This document shows positions 53,553 to 63,056 of a stretch of 64,000 bases of DNA, piece after piece. The notes under the pieces are model-generated. The model was not told where the DNA came from, made no database searches, and saw nothing but the letters and a program-made list of their open reading frames with translations. The stretch is taken from assembly GCF_000756775.1 (NCBI RefSeq), contig NZ_CCSF01000001.1, forward strand, positions 434,001 to 498,000, in the 5' to 3' direction. The position numbers and the translations under genes were made by a program. Each line of letters starts with the position of its first letter. Position 1 is the stretch's first letter. Origin of the DNA: Pseudomonas saudiphocaensis (GTDB taxonomy: Bacteria > Pseudomonadota > Gammaproteobacteria > Pseudomonadales > Pseudomonadaceae).

Positions 53553-54331
53553 TGACCTACACGACCAATGAAATGATGACTGTGGCCGCCTCGCGTCGCC
53601 TTGGCAATGGCAGCGTCTGCTTCGTCGGCATCGGCCTGCCGTCCAAAGCCGCCAACCTGGCGCGCCTGACCCATGCACCGGAAGTGGTGCTGATCTACGA
53701 ATCCGGCCCCATCGGCGCCAAGCCTTCGGTGTTGCCCCTGTCCATCGGAGATGGCGAGCTGGCCGAGACCGCCGACACCGTGGTGCCTACCGGCGAGATC
53801 TTCCGCTACTGGCTGCAGGGCGGGCGCATTGACGTCGGTTTCCTCGGCGCGGCGCAAGTGGACAAGTACGGCAATATCAACACCACAGTGATCGGTGACT
53901 ATCATCAGCCCAAGGTGCGCTTGCCAGGGGCGGGCGGGGCGCCGGAAATTGCCGGTTCGGCCAAGCAGGTGCTGATCATTCTCAAGCAGTCGCACCGCAC
54001 TTTCGTCGACAAGCTGGCGTTCATCACCTCGGTTGGTTTTGGTGAAGGCGGCGAGCATCGCAAGCAGCTCGGGCTGCCGGGCAATGGCCCGGTAGGCATC
54101 ATCACCGACCTGTGCATCATGGAGCCGGAAGCCGGCACCAATGAATTCGTAGTGACCTCCCTGCATCCGGGCGTGACCCGCGAGCAGGTGATCGAGAACA
54201 CCGGCTGGGACATCCGTTTCGCTGAGAACGTCGTTACCACCGAAGCGCCACGCGCCGAAGAACTGGAAGCGCTGCGTGCGCTGGAAGCCCGCACGGCGGC
54301 GGCCCATGGCCAGGCTGGAGGTGACGAATGA
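53552..54331 (+). CDS. pcaJ: 3-oxoadipate CoA-transferase subunit beta (PcaJ/CatJ)
   Basis: This is the beta chain that carries the catalytic glutamate of the CoA-transferase. The 259-residue product starts [20 protein letters not shown] and contains [10 protein letters not shown], where Glu is the expected active site, and [26 protein letters not shown]. The ATG at 53552 overlaps the pcaI stop; an earlier GTG at 53549 is also in frame. It overlaps pcaF by 4 bp. Confidence 0.94.
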   Translation: MTYTTNEMMTVAASRRLGNGSVCFVGIGLPSKAANLARLTHAPEVVLIYESGPIGAKPSVLPLSIGDGELAETADTVVPTGEIFRYWLQGGRIDVGFLGAAQVDKYGNINTTVIGDYHQPKVRLPGAGGAPEIAGSAKQVLIILKQSHRTFVDKLAFITSVGFGEGGEHRKQLGLPGNGPVGIITDLCIMEPEAGTNEFVVTSLHPGVTREQVIENTGWDIRFAENVVTTEAPRAEELEALRALEARTAAAHGQAGGDE

Positions 54332-55533
54332 CCCGCGAAGTCTTTATCTGCGACGCCGTGCGTACACCCATCGGCCGCTTCGGCGGCGGCTTGGCAGCGG
54401 TGCGCGCCGATGATCTGGCGGCGATTCCGCTTCGCGCGCTGCTGGAGCGCAACCCGCAACTGGACCCGGCGGCCATTGACGAAGTGTTCATGGGCAGCGC
54501 CAACCAGGCCGGCGAAGACAACCGCAACGTCGCTCGTATGGCCGCATTGCTGGCCGGCATCCCGGAAACCGTTCCCGGGGTGACTCTCAACCGACTCTGC
54601 GCCTCGGGTATGGATGCCGTGGGGAGCGCCTTTCGCGCCATCGCCTGTGGCGAGATCGAGCTGGCCATAGCCGGCGGTGTGGAGTCCATGTCCCGCGCGC
54701 CCTATGTGATGGGCAAAGCTGACACGGCCTTTGGTCGCACGCAGAAGATCGAGGACACCACCATTGGCTGGCGCTTTATCAACCCGAAGATGAAGGAGCT
54801 GTATGGCGTCGACGCCATGCCGCAGACTGCAGATAACGTGGCTGAGGACTACAAGATCAGCCGTGAGGATCAGGACGCCTTTGCCCTGCGCAGCCAGCAG
54901 CGCACCGCCGTCGCCCAGGCGGCCGGCTTCTTCGCCGAAGAAATCGTGCCGGTGGTGATCAAGGGTCGCAAGGGCGATACCGTGGTCGATACCGACGAAC
55001 ATCCCCGTGCAGATACCTCCGCAGAAGTGCTGGCCAAACTGCGGCCCATCAACGGCCCGGACAAGACCGTCACCGCTGGCAACGCTTCGGGCGTCAACGA
55101 TGGCGCGGCAGCGATGATCCTCGCCAGCGCCGAAGCGGTGCAGAAGTACGGACTCCAGCCGCGCGCCAGGGTTCTCGGCATGGCCAGCGCCGGCGTGGCG
55201 CCGCGTGTCATGGGCTATGGCCCGGTGCCGGCGGTGCGCAAACTGTGCGAGCGGCTGAACATCGCGGTGAATGATTTCGACGTGATCGAACTCAACGAAG
55301 CCTTCGCCGCTCAGGGCCTGGCCGTGACCCGTGATTTGGGCCTGGCCGATGACAGCGACAAGGTGAACCCCAACGGCGGCGCCATCGCGCTCGGCCATCC
55401 GCTGGGTATGAGCGGTGCACGGCTGGTGCTGACAGCGATTCACCAACTGGAAAAAAACGGTGGCAAGCTGGGCCTGGCGACCATGTGCGTGGGGGTTGGA
55501 CAGGGCCTGGCGCTGGCGATCGAACGGGTCTGA
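54328..55533 (+). CDS. pcaF: 3-oxoadipyl-CoA thiolase PcaF
   Basis: PcaF splits 3-oxoadipyl-CoA into succinyl-CoA and acetyl-CoA. The 401-residue product is a thiolase with the catalytic Cys91 ([11 protein letters not shown]), His357 ([10 protein letters not shown]) and Cys387 (MCVGVGQG). The start [20 protein letters not shown] is typical. ATGA overlap with pcaJ shows coupling. Confidence 0.96.
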   Translation: MTREVFICDAVRTPIGRFGGGLAAVRADDLAAIPLRALLERNPQLDPAAIDEVFMGSANQAGEDNRNVARMAALLAGIPETVPGVTLNRLCASGMDAVGSAFRAIACGEIELAIAGGVESMSRAPYVMGKADTAFGRTQKIEDTTIGWRFINPKMKELYGVDAMPQTADNVAEDYKISREDQDAFALRSQQRTAVAQAAGFFAEEIVPVVIKGRKGDTVVDTDEHPRADTSAEVLAKLRPINGPDKTVTAGNASGVNDGAAAMILASAEAVQKYGLQPRARVLGMASAGVAPRVMGYGPVPAVRKLCERLNIAVNDFDVIELNEAFAAQGLAVTRDLGLADDSDKVNPNGGAIALGHPLGMSGARLVLTAIHQLEKNGGKLGLATMCVGVGQGLALAIERV

Positions 55534-55611
55534 CAGCGTTGCGATGAGCTGCGCTCTGCCTCGCTGCGGGGGTCAGGTCATCTTTTATTTTGCTTCTCGA
55601 TGGGGTTATCC

Positions 55612-56400
55612 ATGACCACCGTAAAACTTGACGACTGTGAACTGAATTACCGCCTTGAAGGCCCGGTCGATGCACCGGTGCTGGTGCTCTCCAATTCGCT
55701 GGGCACCGATTTGCACATGTGGGATGCCCAGGCACTGGCCTTCAGCGAGCATTTCCGCGTGCTGCGCTACGACACCCGCGGCCATGGCGGCTCGTCGGTC
55801 ACGCCGGGCCCCTACAGCATCGAGCAGCTGGGGCGTGATGTGCTGGGGCTGGTGGATGCACTGGGCATCGGGCATTTCGCCTTTTGCGGCTTGTCCATGG
55901 GCGGGCTGATCGGCCAGTGGCTGGGCATCAACGCCGGTGAGCGGCTGACGCGGCTGGTGATCTGCAACAGCGCAGCGAAGATCGGCAACGCTGATGGCTG
56001 GAACGAGCGTATCGACAGCGTGCTAAAGGGCGGCGAGCAGACCATGCGTGATATGCGCGATGCCTCCATTGCCCGCTGGTTCACCCCGGCGTTCGCCGAG
56101 CAGCAGCCAGCACAAGCGCAGCGCATCACCCAGATGATTGCCGGCACCTCGCCCGAAGGCTATGCGGCCAACTGCGCTGCTGTGCGTGACGCCGACTACC
56201 GCGAGCAGCTGAGCGCGATCCAGGTGCCGACGTTGATCGTCTGCGGCAGCCAGGACCCGGTCACCACCACCGAAGATGGCCGCTTTATGCAGGCGCGTAT
56301 CGCTGGCGCCAAGTTGCTGGAGCTCGAAGCGGCTCACCTGTCCAACGTCGAGGCAGGGGAGCTGTTCAGTCAGCAGGTGCTGGAGTTCCTGCGCGCCTGA
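55612..56400 (+). CDS. pcaD: 3-oxoadipate enol-lactonase PcaD
   Basis: PcaD hydrolyses 3-oxoadipate enol-lactone, the CatC product, to 3-oxoadipate. The 262-residue product is an alpha/beta hydrolase with the nucleophile Ser95 in FCGLSMGGLIGQ, an acid in CGSQDPVT and His in EAAHLSNVE. The ATG at 55612 gives MTTVKLDDCELNY. It lies 78 bp after pcaF and completes the set of genes from catechol to TCA intermediates. Confidence 0.95.
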   Translation: MTTVKLDDCELNYRLEGPVDAPVLVLSNSLGTDLHMWDAQALAFSEHFRVLRYDTRGHGGSSVTPGPYSIEQLGRDVLGLVDALGIGHFAFCGLSMGGLIGQWLGINAGERLTRLVICNSAAKIGNADGWNERIDSVLKGGEQTMRDMRDASIARWFTPAFAEQQPAQAQRITQMIAGTSPEGYAANCAAVRDADYREQLSAIQVPTLIVCGSQDPVTTTEDGRFMQARIAGAKLLELEAAHLSNVEAGELFSQQVLEFLRA

Positions 56401-56433
56401 GCGCGCTCCTGGCCCAGCCTCGGAGAGCACTGA

Positions 56434-57084
56434 CTACCACCAGTGCTCGACCTGCACACCGAAGTTGGATCCGTGACGGTCACCGCCAAAGCTGCCCGAA
56501 TCTGAAAGCGCGGTGCCAGGTGCTGCGGCGTCCTGCGCTGCATCGTTCCATACCGCATAGGTGTAGTAGAGGCGGAATTCCGGGCGATTCCAGAAGCCTG
56601 GCCCGTTGGGTGACCAGGTAGGCGCAATGGTAAATTTGGTCAGCTTTCTGTTCTCGCCCTGGGTGTTGATCCGGTCGTGCCCCAGCTCCGTGACCAACTT
56701 GAAAGTATCGGTAAAGGCGTAGACCGGCCGAACCCCGAGGGAAATCCATTCCGAGTCCGCGCTGTTCGAGCGTTTGTCCTTCTGATATATCGCCGACAGC
56801 TGCCCGGTGAATCGAGGCGAAAACTCCCAATCGAAGTACTCCACCACCCGCCAGCTCTTGTCGCTGCTGTCGAGGCTGGTGTCACCGGTGTAGCCAAGCC
56901 CGGTTCCCGGTCCCTCTCCGTACTGAACGGCAAAGGTATTCTTGCCGCCCAGAAAGCCGGCCTGCTCGTGTTGCAGCGTGACCGCCCAGCCGCTGTTTTC
57001 ATTATCGCCGCTGGGCTCGTCGATATAGCTGATGCCGAACTCCAGCTCGCCGCCGGGGTTGGTATCGAAGCCGCCGACGCGTCC
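56434..57084 (-). pseudogene. C-terminal half of a maltoporin-like (LamB) porin, fused to a truncated TRAP permease gene
   Basis: In one frame the minus strand from about 57084 to 56434 encodes 216 residues without a start. They begin GRVGGFDTNPGGELEFGISY, continue with many beta strands (YTGDTSLDSSDKSWRVVEYFDWEF, WISLGVRPVYAFTDTFKLVTELGHD, FWNRPEFRLYYTYAVWND) and end NFGVQVEHWW. The last aromatic pair and the GVQ-E-WW pattern are typical of LamB sugar porins, about half of the normal length of roughly 420. No signal peptide or N-terminal strands are present. The first part is joined to dctM sequence in another frame, so this is a remnant. A GTG inside it (56847) is not a credible start. Confidence 0.82.
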
Positions 57085-57269
57085 AGTACGCCAATGGTGC
57101 CTTCCCAGGTGAACCAGAGGTCGGCATCGAAGTGCTCGACCAGGACGTAACCGAGGATGGCGAACAGCAAGCCGATGCCGGCCAGTGACCAGGCTACGGG
57201 GAAACCAAGCAGAAGAAACACCATGAAACTGGCGAACATGCCGATAACGAGGATTTGTTCCAGACCCAT
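57075..57269 (-). pseudogene. Truncated TRAP transporter large permease (DctM) N-terminus
   Basis: The start MGLEQILVIGMFASFMVFLL with GFPVAWSLAGIGLLFAILGYVLVEHFDADLWF and ending near GVLDA (residue 64) is the first part of a DctM/SiaM-type TRAP large permease, which should have over 420 residues and 12 helices. After about 57080 the sequence becomes porin-like in a different frame. The dctM reading frame runs on to 56640 through out-of-frame lamB DNA. It follows dctQ by about 16 bp, the normal dctPQM order. The transport system encoded here should therefore be inactive unless a dctM elsewhere can complement. Confidence 0.82.
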
Positions 57270-57285
57270 GATTACGGCTACTCCA

Positions 57286-57903
57286 TCAGGGCTGCGAATG
57301 GCCGTGATTCCGGCCATTCGAAGGGGCCATGAAAGCCCGTGGGAAATTGAACAGCAGCGTGCTGCAGCGCGTGGCTTTGGAGAACAGGGCCAGGGCCAGT
57401 AGCAGCAAGCCCAGAGGGAGCACGCTCTTGAAAATGAAACGATGCGGCAGGCCGCTTGGCGCCTGCGAGCGCTCGTTGTAAACGAATGACTGGTAAGCGA
57501 AGGGAATCAGCGCGTCGACCATCAGCACCACGATCGGCAGGGCAAGAAACACGATCCCCAACAACTCGATGATGGCCCGACTGCGCAGGCTGAATTTTTC
57601 GCTCAGCACATCGACGCGTACGTGATCGTCGCGTACCACGGCGTAAGCCAGGGACAGCAGCACGGCAGCGCCAAACAGGTGCCAGGACAACTCCTCCAAC
57701 GCAATCGAGCCGCGTGACATCACGAAACGACTGAACACATTCGTCAGTACAACCAAAAGACACAGCACCCAGAGCCAGGCGCTGAGTTCGCCTATTGCGA
57801 CCAGAATCCTGTCCAGCCAGTAGGAGAGCCGGTTATGGGGCAGCGCAGCTTGGGCGACAGGGGCGGGCACTGCGTCATCAGGAGAAGCGGGATGAAAGGA
57901 CAT
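57286..57903 (-). CDS. dctQ: TRAP transporter small permease DctQ
   Basis: DctQ is the four-helix small membrane subunit of a TRAP carrier. The 205-residue product has hydrophobic helices and the family pattern LVVLTNVFSRFVMSRGSIALEELSWHLFGAAVLLSLAYAVVRDDHVRVDVL (the EEL-x-H and DxHVRVDV marks). A C-terminal helix pair follows. The start at 57903 adds an N-terminal tail rich in Ala/Pro. It is 108 bp after dctP and in front of the cut dctM. Confidence 0.92.
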   Translation of the reverse strand: MSFHPASPDDAVPAPVAQAALPHNRLSYWLDRILVAIGELSAWLWVLCLLVVLTNVFSRFVMSRGSIALEELSWHLFGAAVLLSLAYAVVRDDHVRVDVLSEKFSLRSRAIIELLGIVFLALPIVVLMVDALIPFAYQSFVYNERSQAPSGLPHRFIFKSVLPLGLLLLALALFSKATRCSTLLFNFPRAFMAPSNGRNHGHSQP

Positions 57904-58011
57904 GACGACCTCGGCAAATCGAGCACGGACAGGCGTCGCCACTAAACAGGAACGGCAACGGCCCGCTTGAAATAAGGAGCACAGCGGCGCTGCGCTCCTT
58001 GACTCGGACGC

Positions 58012-59097
58012 TTACTCGTACCGGTAGAAATCGCGCGGTAGGTAGCCCTTGCCGTGCCAGATGGAGTGATGCTTCATGAACTGGCGCTGGCTGGCCAGCA
58101 CGCGTTTGAACATCTCGTCCTTGGCAGCCATCTCGTCGAGCACTTCGTTGGTTACGCGCTCAAGCTCGCGCAACACTTCTTCAGGCAGTACCTGAGCCTT
58201 CACACCCTGCTTTTCGTAATCGCGCAGGGCGGTCGGCTGCGCCCATTCGCTTTCGGCGAAGCCCTTGAGCGTGGCGGACTCGCAGCCCATCTCGATCAGG
58301 GCACGGCTTTGCGGCTGGAGCTTGTCCCAGACACCCTTGTTAACCAGCAGATGAGAAGTGGTCAGCGTCTGGTGCCAGCCCGGCATGATGTAGTTCTTGA
58401 TGATCTGATCCAGGCCCAGCATCTTGTCGACGGCAGGCTGCGAGAACTCGGTGGCGTCGATGGTCTTGCGTTCCAACGCCTGGTAAATCTCGCCGCCCGG
58501 CACCATGGTCACCGAGGCACCGAGCTTCTCAAGGATCTTGCCGCCGATGCCGGCAAAGCGGATGCGCAGGCCGTCGAAGTCTTCCAGCTTCTCGATGGGG
58601 TTGGCGAACCAGCCGGCGCCTTCCGGACCGATGATGCTGCACAGCATCGGGTGAATATTGCGCTGAGCGTAGATCTCTTCGAGCAGCTTTTTGCCGTCAC
58701 CTTCGTAGTACCAGGCCAGATAGGCCGGCGGCTCCAGGTTGAACGGTGCACCGGAATACAGTGGCAATGCGGCGATGGTGCCCTGGTCGTAGCCGATCCA
58801 GGTATAGCCGGCTGGGTATTTGCCGTTGCTGACGGCGTCCATGATCTCAAAGGGCGGTACCAGCTCGCCGGGTTCGTAGTAGCGCAATTGGATATCACCA
58901 CCGGAAACGGCCTTGAGCGATTCAGACAGGTGTTTAACCGGTGTGGTCAGGCCGATCAGGTGGGAAGGAAAGGCGAGCGGCACTTGCCAGCGTATTTTTT
59001 CAGTTGCGGCTGCGTTGGTGCTGATCAGGCAGGCACTCAGGACGGTGGTCGCACCGGTGGCGCAGGCAAGGCGGGAAAGCTTTTTTGTTATCGACAT
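58012..59097 (-). CDS. dctP: TRAP transporter periplasmic substrate-binding protein DctP
   Basis: This binds the substrate in the periplasm for the DctQM permease. The 361-residue product has a signal peptide (MSITKKLSRLACATGATTVLSACLISTNAAA), then the DctP fold. Visible parts are IRWQVPLAFPSHLIGLTTPVKHLSESLKAVSGGDIQLRYYEPGELVPPFEIMDAV, the FDGLRIRFAGIGGKILEKLGASVTMVPGGEIYQALE hinge with the arginine that holds carboxylates, and GWHQTLTTSHLLVNKGVWDKL. This branch is often annotated for mannitol/chloroaromatic or 2-oxo acids; a C4-dicarboxylate cannot be asserted. A cysteine after the signal region (SAC) might make it lipid-linked. Confidence 0.9.
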   Translation of the reverse strand: MSITKKLSRLACATGATTVLSACLISTNAAATEKIRWQVPLAFPSHLIGLTTPVKHLSESLKAVSGGDIQLRYYEPGELVPPFEIMDAVSNGKYPAGYTWIGYDQGTIAALPLYSGAPFNLEPPAYLAWYYEGDGKKLLEEIYAQRNIHPMLCSIIGPEGAGWFANPIEKLEDFDGLRIRFAGIGGKILEKLGASVTMVPGGEIYQALERKTIDATEFSQPAVDKMLGLDQIIKNYIMPGWHQTLTTSHLLVNKGVWDKLQPQSRALIEMGCESATLKGFAESEWAQPTALRDYEKQGVKAQVLPEEVLRELERVTNEVLDEMAAKDEMFKRVLASQRQFMKHHSIWHGKGYLPRDFYRYE

Positions 59098-59111
59098 TGC
59101 GAATTCCTTAA

Positions 59112-59126
59112 TTTTGTTTTTGTTCT
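59112..59126 (-). promoter_or_regulatory. A-rich Hfq/Crc-like site in the dctP leader
   Basis: Minus-strand AGAACAAAAACAAAA lies 15-29 bases upstream of the dctP ATG, just before AAGGAATT. It has the same form as the sites in front of benA and benK. Confidence 0.5.
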
Positions 59127-59225
59127 GGTAAGCGGAAACGTTGCAGACCTGGATGGCGGCAGGCTATCAAGCGCAGCGCGCTTGCTCGCTCTTTCAAGCG
59201 CTCCGGCGTCTGGCATCGGTTACGT

Positions 59226-59241
59226 AGCAGGTTCTGTGCCT
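59226..59241 (-). promoter_or_regulatory. Sigma-54-type promoter of dctPQM'
   Basis: Minus-strand AGGCACAGAACCTGCT matches the RpoN consensus at GG (-24) and GC (-12) with exact 12-bp spacing and CTGC as in many real promoters. Transcription would begin near 59214, about 117 bases before dctP. Confidence 0.7.
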
Positions 59242-59348
59242 GACTCTGGATCTCGCTTGTAAGTAGCGAGCTAGAGCGGTTTGTGCAAATGCAGGCCGGC
59301 CCCGAGTCCAGCTTGGCAGACACTCCCGGCAACGCTTTTCTATGAATG

Positions 59349-59384
59349 TCCAAAAAACTGGAAAGGTAGTCCAAAGTTCTGGAC
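59349..59384. repeat. Two palindromes upstream of the dctP sigma-54 promoter (probable enhancer)
   Basis: TCCAAAAAACTGGA (59349-59362) and GTCCAAAGTTCTGGAC (59369-59384) are imperfect inverted repeats of the form TCCA-N6-8-TGGA. Their centres are 21 bp apart, two helical turns, and 115-150 bp upstream of the -24 box. This is what an enhancer-binding activator site looks like. Confidence 0.65.
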
Positions 59385-59423
59385 GGGTGCGGGCGCAGAT
59401 ACAAAGAGCAGGATCGAAGCGGC

Positions 59424-59840
59424 TTAGCGGCCAGCCAGATCCTGTTGTGGTTTCTTCTCCAGAACAGCGATGGTCTGTTCGCTGCGCTTGAAGGAAGCCA
59501 GTGCTGTCCTCCAGGCCTGGAGGGTGGGGGATTGAGATTTTTGGTTGCGCATGGCGCTGGCAAGAATTTCCCTGGCAATGGTCACCAGTGCACCTTTGCT
59601 TCCCAGAAAATGCCAGTTGAACCAGCCGTCGTCGTAGCTTGCCGACGGAGACTGTCCCGGCGCCAGTGGGATGAAGACCTTGATCGAGAGATCGAAAAGC
59701 ACTTCCGGCTTGGAGATGATCACCAGTTTCACATCGCCGACCTTGCTCAGCCAGTAGCCATGATCGAAGCGATCGCCCGTGAGCGTGGCCGACTGCCGCA
59801 GGGCTTCGTCGATCAGTGCCTTGTTGTCGATCAGTTGCAT
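59424..59840 (-). CDS. Conserved hypothetical protein
   Basis: A 138-residue soluble protein starting MQLIDNKALIDEALRQSATL, with GYWLSKVGDVKLVIISKPEVLFDLSIKVFIPLAPGQ, then DDGWFNWHFLGSKGALVTIAREILASAMRNQ and a basic C-terminal helix. AGGGGA lies 8 bases before the ATG at 59840, which decides the start over a longer frame reaching 59996. No signal peptide or known motif is seen. It is divergent from gltX. Confidence 0.7.
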   Translation of the reverse strand: MQLIDNKALIDEALRQSATLTGDRFDHGYWLSKVGDVKLVIISKPEVLFDLSIKVFIPLAPGQSPSASYDDGWFNWHFLGSKGALVTIAREILASAMRNQKSQSPTLQAWRTALASFKRSEQTIAVLEKKPQQDLAGR

Positions 59841-60094
59841 GCCGGGCTTCCCCTGAGGTGCTTGTGTTGGCGGCGCCGCATGTGAAAGAGCTTGCGGCTG
59901 AAACCTGTATGCCGGGTTATCGGTTGGCCGAGCCGTTTGTTGAGAACCTGTCGTCGGAACGGCCCGCAGTGCTCGACCGGCAATAGCCGACTCCAATTGA
60001 AGGCAAACCGGCTGCAGCGCGGCCCTTGGCTGGAGCGTGCAGCCCGTCGCCTGCTAACATCCGCTCTTCGATTTCCGTTCTTCCGAGAGCCTTC

Positions 60095-61576
60095 ATGACC
60101 ACTGTTCGTACCCGTATCGCGCCGTCGCCTACCGGCGACCCGCATGTCGGCACCGCTTATATCGCGCTGTTCAACCTCTGCTTCGCCCGCCAGCACGGTG
60201 GTCAGTTCATCCTGCGTATCGAGGACACCGACCAGCTGCGCTCGACCCGCGAGTCCGAACAGCAGATCTATGATGCGTTGCGCTGGCTGGGCATTGAGTG
60301 GGATGAAGGCCCCGACGTTGGCGGCCCGCACGGCCCGTACCGGCAGAGCGAGCGTGGCGAGATCTACAAGAAGTACTCGGACGAGCTGGTCGCCAAGGGC
60401 CACGCCTTCCCGTGCTTCTGCAGTGCCGAACGCCTGGATCAGGTGCGCGCCGAGCAGATGGCCAACAAGGAAACCCCGCGCTACGACGGCCATTGCATGC
60501 ATATAGCTCCGGCCGAGGCGCAGCAGCGCATTGCAGCGGGCGAATCCCACGTGATCCGCATGAAAGTGCCTACCGAAGGCGTTTGCCAGGTGCAGGACAT
60601 GCTGCGCGGCACCGTCGAGATCGGCTGGGACCGCATGGACATGCAGGTGCTGATGAAGGCCGACGGCCTGCCGACCTACTTCCTTGCCAACGTGGTCGAT
60701 GACCATTTGATGGGCATCACCCACGTGCTGCGTGGAGAGGAATGGCTGCCTTCGGCGCCGAAGCTGATCAAACTCTACGAGTACTTCGGCTGGGAACAGC
60801 CGCAGCTGTGCTACATGCCGCTGCTGCGTAATCCGGACAAGAGCAAACTGTCCAAGCGCAAGAATCCCACCTCGGTGACGTTCTACGAGCGCATGGGCTA
60901 CATGCCCGAGGCGATGCTCAACTATCTGGGGCGCATGGGCTGGTCGATGCCCGATGAGCGCGAGAAATTCACCCTCGCGGAGATGATCGAGCATTTCGAT
61001 ATCAATCGCGTGTCCCTGGGCGGGCCGATCTTCGATATCGAGAAGCTTTCCTGGCTCAACGGGCAGTGGATTCGCGAGCTGAGCGTCGAGGCCTTCGCCA
61101 ACCAGGTGCAGGAGTGGGCGCTGAACCCCCGATACCTGATGAAGATTGCACCCCATGTGCAGGGCAGGGTGGAGACCTTCAGCCAGATCGCTCCGCTGGC
61201 CGGCTTCTTCTTCTCTGGTGCGCTGAACCTTGATCCGGCCCTGTTCGAGCACAAGAAGCTTGATGCCACTCAGGTGCGCCAGGTGCTGCAGCTGACGCTA
61301 TGGAAGCTCGAAGCACTGCGCCAGTGGGACAAGGAACGCATCACCGAGGTCATCCAGGGGGTCGCTGCGCATCTTGAACTGAAACTGCGTGATGTGATGC
61401 CGCTGATGTTCGCCTCGATCACCGGTCAGGCCAGTTCGGTCTCCGTGCTCGATGCGATGGAAATTCTCGGCCCGGATCTGACGCGCTTCCGTCTGCGCCA
61501 GGCGCTGGAGTTGCTGGGTGGTGCATCGAAGAAGGAAGTGAAGGAGTGGGAGAAGCTGCTGGCAGCCATGGGCTGA
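60095..61576 (+). CDS. gltX: Glutamyl-tRNA synthetase
   Basis: GltX charges tRNA-Glu, two copies of which follow within 700 bp. The 493-residue product is a class I synthetase with [16 protein letters not shown] (HIGH motif as HVGT) and [11 protein letters not shown] (KMSKS motif as KLSKR). The CFCS zinc-site region and a C-terminal helical anticodon-binding domain follow. The ATG at 60095 gives [14 protein letters not shown]; longer frames lack conservation. Confidence 0.97.
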   Translation: MTTVRTRIAPSPTGDPHVGTAYIALFNLCFARQHGGQFILRIEDTDQLRSTRESEQQIYDALRWLGIEWDEGPDVGGPHGPYRQSERGEIYKKYSDELVAKGHAFPCFCSAERLDQVRAEQMANKETPRYDGHCMHIAPAEAQQRIAAGESHVIRMKVPTEGVCQVQDMLRGTVEIGWDRMDMQVLMKADGLPTYFLANVVDDHLMGITHVLRGEEWLPSAPKLIKLYEYFGWEQPQLCYMPLLRNPDKSKLSKRKNPTSVTFYERMGYMPEAMLNYLGRMGWSMPDEREKFTLAEMIEHFDINRVSLGGPIFDIEKLSWLNGQWIRELSVEAFANQVQEWALNPRYLMKIAPHVQGRVETFSQIAPLAGFFFSGALNLDPALFEHKKLDATQVRQVLQLTLWKLEALRQWDKERITEVIQGVAAHLELKLRDVMPLMFASITGQASSVSVLDAMEILGPDLTRFRLRQALELLGGASKKEVKEWEKLLAAMG

Positions 61577-61771
61577 CTCAGCTCGCAGCGCCTGAAGGCC
61601 TGCCTGCCGCTGGCTGAATCATGCAGTGGTGGGGCAGGTTAGGCCTTATGACAAGGCGCCTGCGGACTTTTGTGGTCACCAGGTCGGCGGGATGTAGCCT
61701 CCGCATCGGCCGTTTACGGTAAGTGATTGTTCTGATGCCAAATTTTCTTCACCAAGCAGATGAAAATTTCG

Positions 61772-61800
61772 TTGACACTACGCCGGTCCGCCCCTAATAT
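61772..61800 (+). promoter_or_regulatory. Sigma-70 promoter of the tRNA-Ala/Glu cluster
   Basis: TTGACA (61772-61777) and TAATAT (61795-61800) are 17 bp apart, very close to consensus, followed by a GC-rich discriminator GCGCCCCG typical of stringent control. The first tRNA begins 19 bp after the -10 box. Confidence 0.88.
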
Positions 61801-61818
61801 GCGCCCCGTCCACGAGAT

Positions 61819-61894
<76 letters not shown>

Positions 61895-61952
61895 ATCTTC
61901 GGGTAATGATTGCCACCGACGCGCCAGACGGCGGGTCGCGTCAGAAGGTTTT

Positions 61953-62028
61953 GTCCCCTTCGTCTAGTGGCCTAGGACACCGCCCTTTCACGGCGGTAAC
62001 AGGGGTTCGAGTCCCCTAGGGGACGCCA
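61953..62028 (+). tRNA. tRNA-Glu (anticodon TTC), copy 1
   Basis: 76 nt with encoded CCA-type GCCA end; acceptor GTCCCCT / AGGGGAC and anticodon stem CCGCC / GGCGG around loop CTTTCAC, giving anticodon TTC at 61987-61989. Confidence 0.97.
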
Positions 62029-62076
62029 TATCCAGCAGTGATGCGCGAGCATTGCGAGTCGGGAGACGTTAAATCC

Positions 62077-62152
<76 letters not shown>

Positions 62153-62195
62153 ATTTCCACGCGCTTCGGCATTGCCGGATCGTCTCGAAGGTTTC

Positions 62196-62271
62196 GTCCC
62201 CTTCGTCTAGTGGCCTAGGACACCGCCCTTTCACGGCGGTAACAGGGGTTCGAGTCCCCTAGGGGACGCCA
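62196..62271 (+). tRNA. tRNA-Glu (anticodon TTC), copy 2
   Basis: Identical to copy 1 at 61953-62028. It is the last gene of the four-tRNA cluster and is followed by a terminator. Confidence 0.97.
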
Positions 62272-62295
62272 TTTTTCTTGCCCGTTTTGGGCACC

Positions 62296-62332
62296 AAAGG
62301 GTCATTTCTCAAGAAATGGCCCTTTTTGTTTT
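62296..62332 (+). terminator. Rho-independent terminator of the tRNA cluster
   Basis: AAGGGTCATTTCT CA AGAAATGGCCCTT followed by TTTGTTTT. One G-T pair in the stem; strong stem with a T-rich tail. Confidence 0.88.
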
Positions 62333-62483
62333 GCGCGGAGTTCAGCCAGTAGGCTGCCGAAAACATTCAGGCGCAGCGGGCGGCAAAGTCCGTGAATGAT
62401 CAATCATGCATGACGCTGTCCTATGCGCCGTGCAAGATAGGTTCACCGAACGTGATTCACTGCGCATGGAATGAGAGGTATGC

Positions 62484-62933
62484 ATGATCTGGGATCAGCC
62501 TGATGTCTTCATCTGCGATATCAGCGTCGAGCCCGAGCACATCGATGAGCTCGGACACGCCAATAATGCGGTTTACGTAACCTGGTTGGAGCAATGCGCC
62601 TGGCAGCATTCGCAGAGCCTGGGGCTTGGTCTGGAAGACTATCAGCGGCTCAATCGTGCGATGGCGGTAGTGCGCCACGAGATCGACTACCTGGCCGCTG
62701 CCTATGAAGGGGAGCGTCTGCAGCTGGGTACCTGGATTGTCGAATCCGATCAGCGGCTGAAGATGAAGCGGCACTTCCAGTTGATCAGGCCCACCGACAA
62801 GGTGACGCTGCTGCGGGCAAAGACCACTTTCGTCTGTATCGAAATGACCAGCGGCAAGCCGAAGAGGATGCCGCCGGAGTTTCTTGAGGGTTATGGCAAG
62901 GCGTTGGTCGAACCTTTTCCATTACAGCTGTAA
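62484..62933 (+). CDS. Acyl-CoA thioesterase, 4-hydroxybenzoyl-CoA/YbgC-like hotdog family
   Basis: The 149-residue product has a single hotdog fold, in which EPEHIDELGHANNAVYVTWLEQCAWQHS provides the catalytic DxxGHxNNxxY pattern. Strand pairs with RHEIDYLAAAYEGERLQLGTWI complete the fold. This is the YbgC/4HBT type of acyl-CoA hydrolase in the cytoplasm. It is a lone gene with a weak RBS before ATG 62484. The true acyl-CoA substrate is unknown. Confidence 0.88.
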   Translation: MIWDQPDVFICDISVEPEHIDELGHANNAVYVTWLEQCAWQHSQSLGLGLEDYQRLNRAMAVVRHEIDYLAAAYEGERLQLGTWIVESDQRLKMKRHFQLIRPTDKVTLLRAKTTFVCIEMTSGKPKRMPPEFLEGYGKALVEPFPLQL

Positions 62934-62962
62934 GTCGAGTTGGCTTGCGAACGCCTCGAGAT

Positions 62963-63026
62963 CAGGAGCGGACTTGTCCGCGAGCCTTGGTTTATCTGCC
63001 AAAACTCGCGGACGAGTCCGTTCCTA
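62963..63026. repeat. REP element pair after the thioesterase gene
   Basis: CAGGAGCGGACTTGTCCGCG and GAGTCCGTTCCT in opposite orientation form an inverted pair with a 20-base centre; this is a REP variant with GGACTTGTCC in place of GGGCTTGCCC. Confidence 0.8.
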
Positions 63027-63056
63027 AAAAGCAACAGGCGTGAATGATCGACCTGG

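Noticed and set aside
56640-57317. A 225-codon minus-strand frame that looks like one membrane protein
   Set aside because: Only its first part is DctM; after about 57080 it reads porin DNA in the wrong frame. It is reported as two fused pseudogene pieces.
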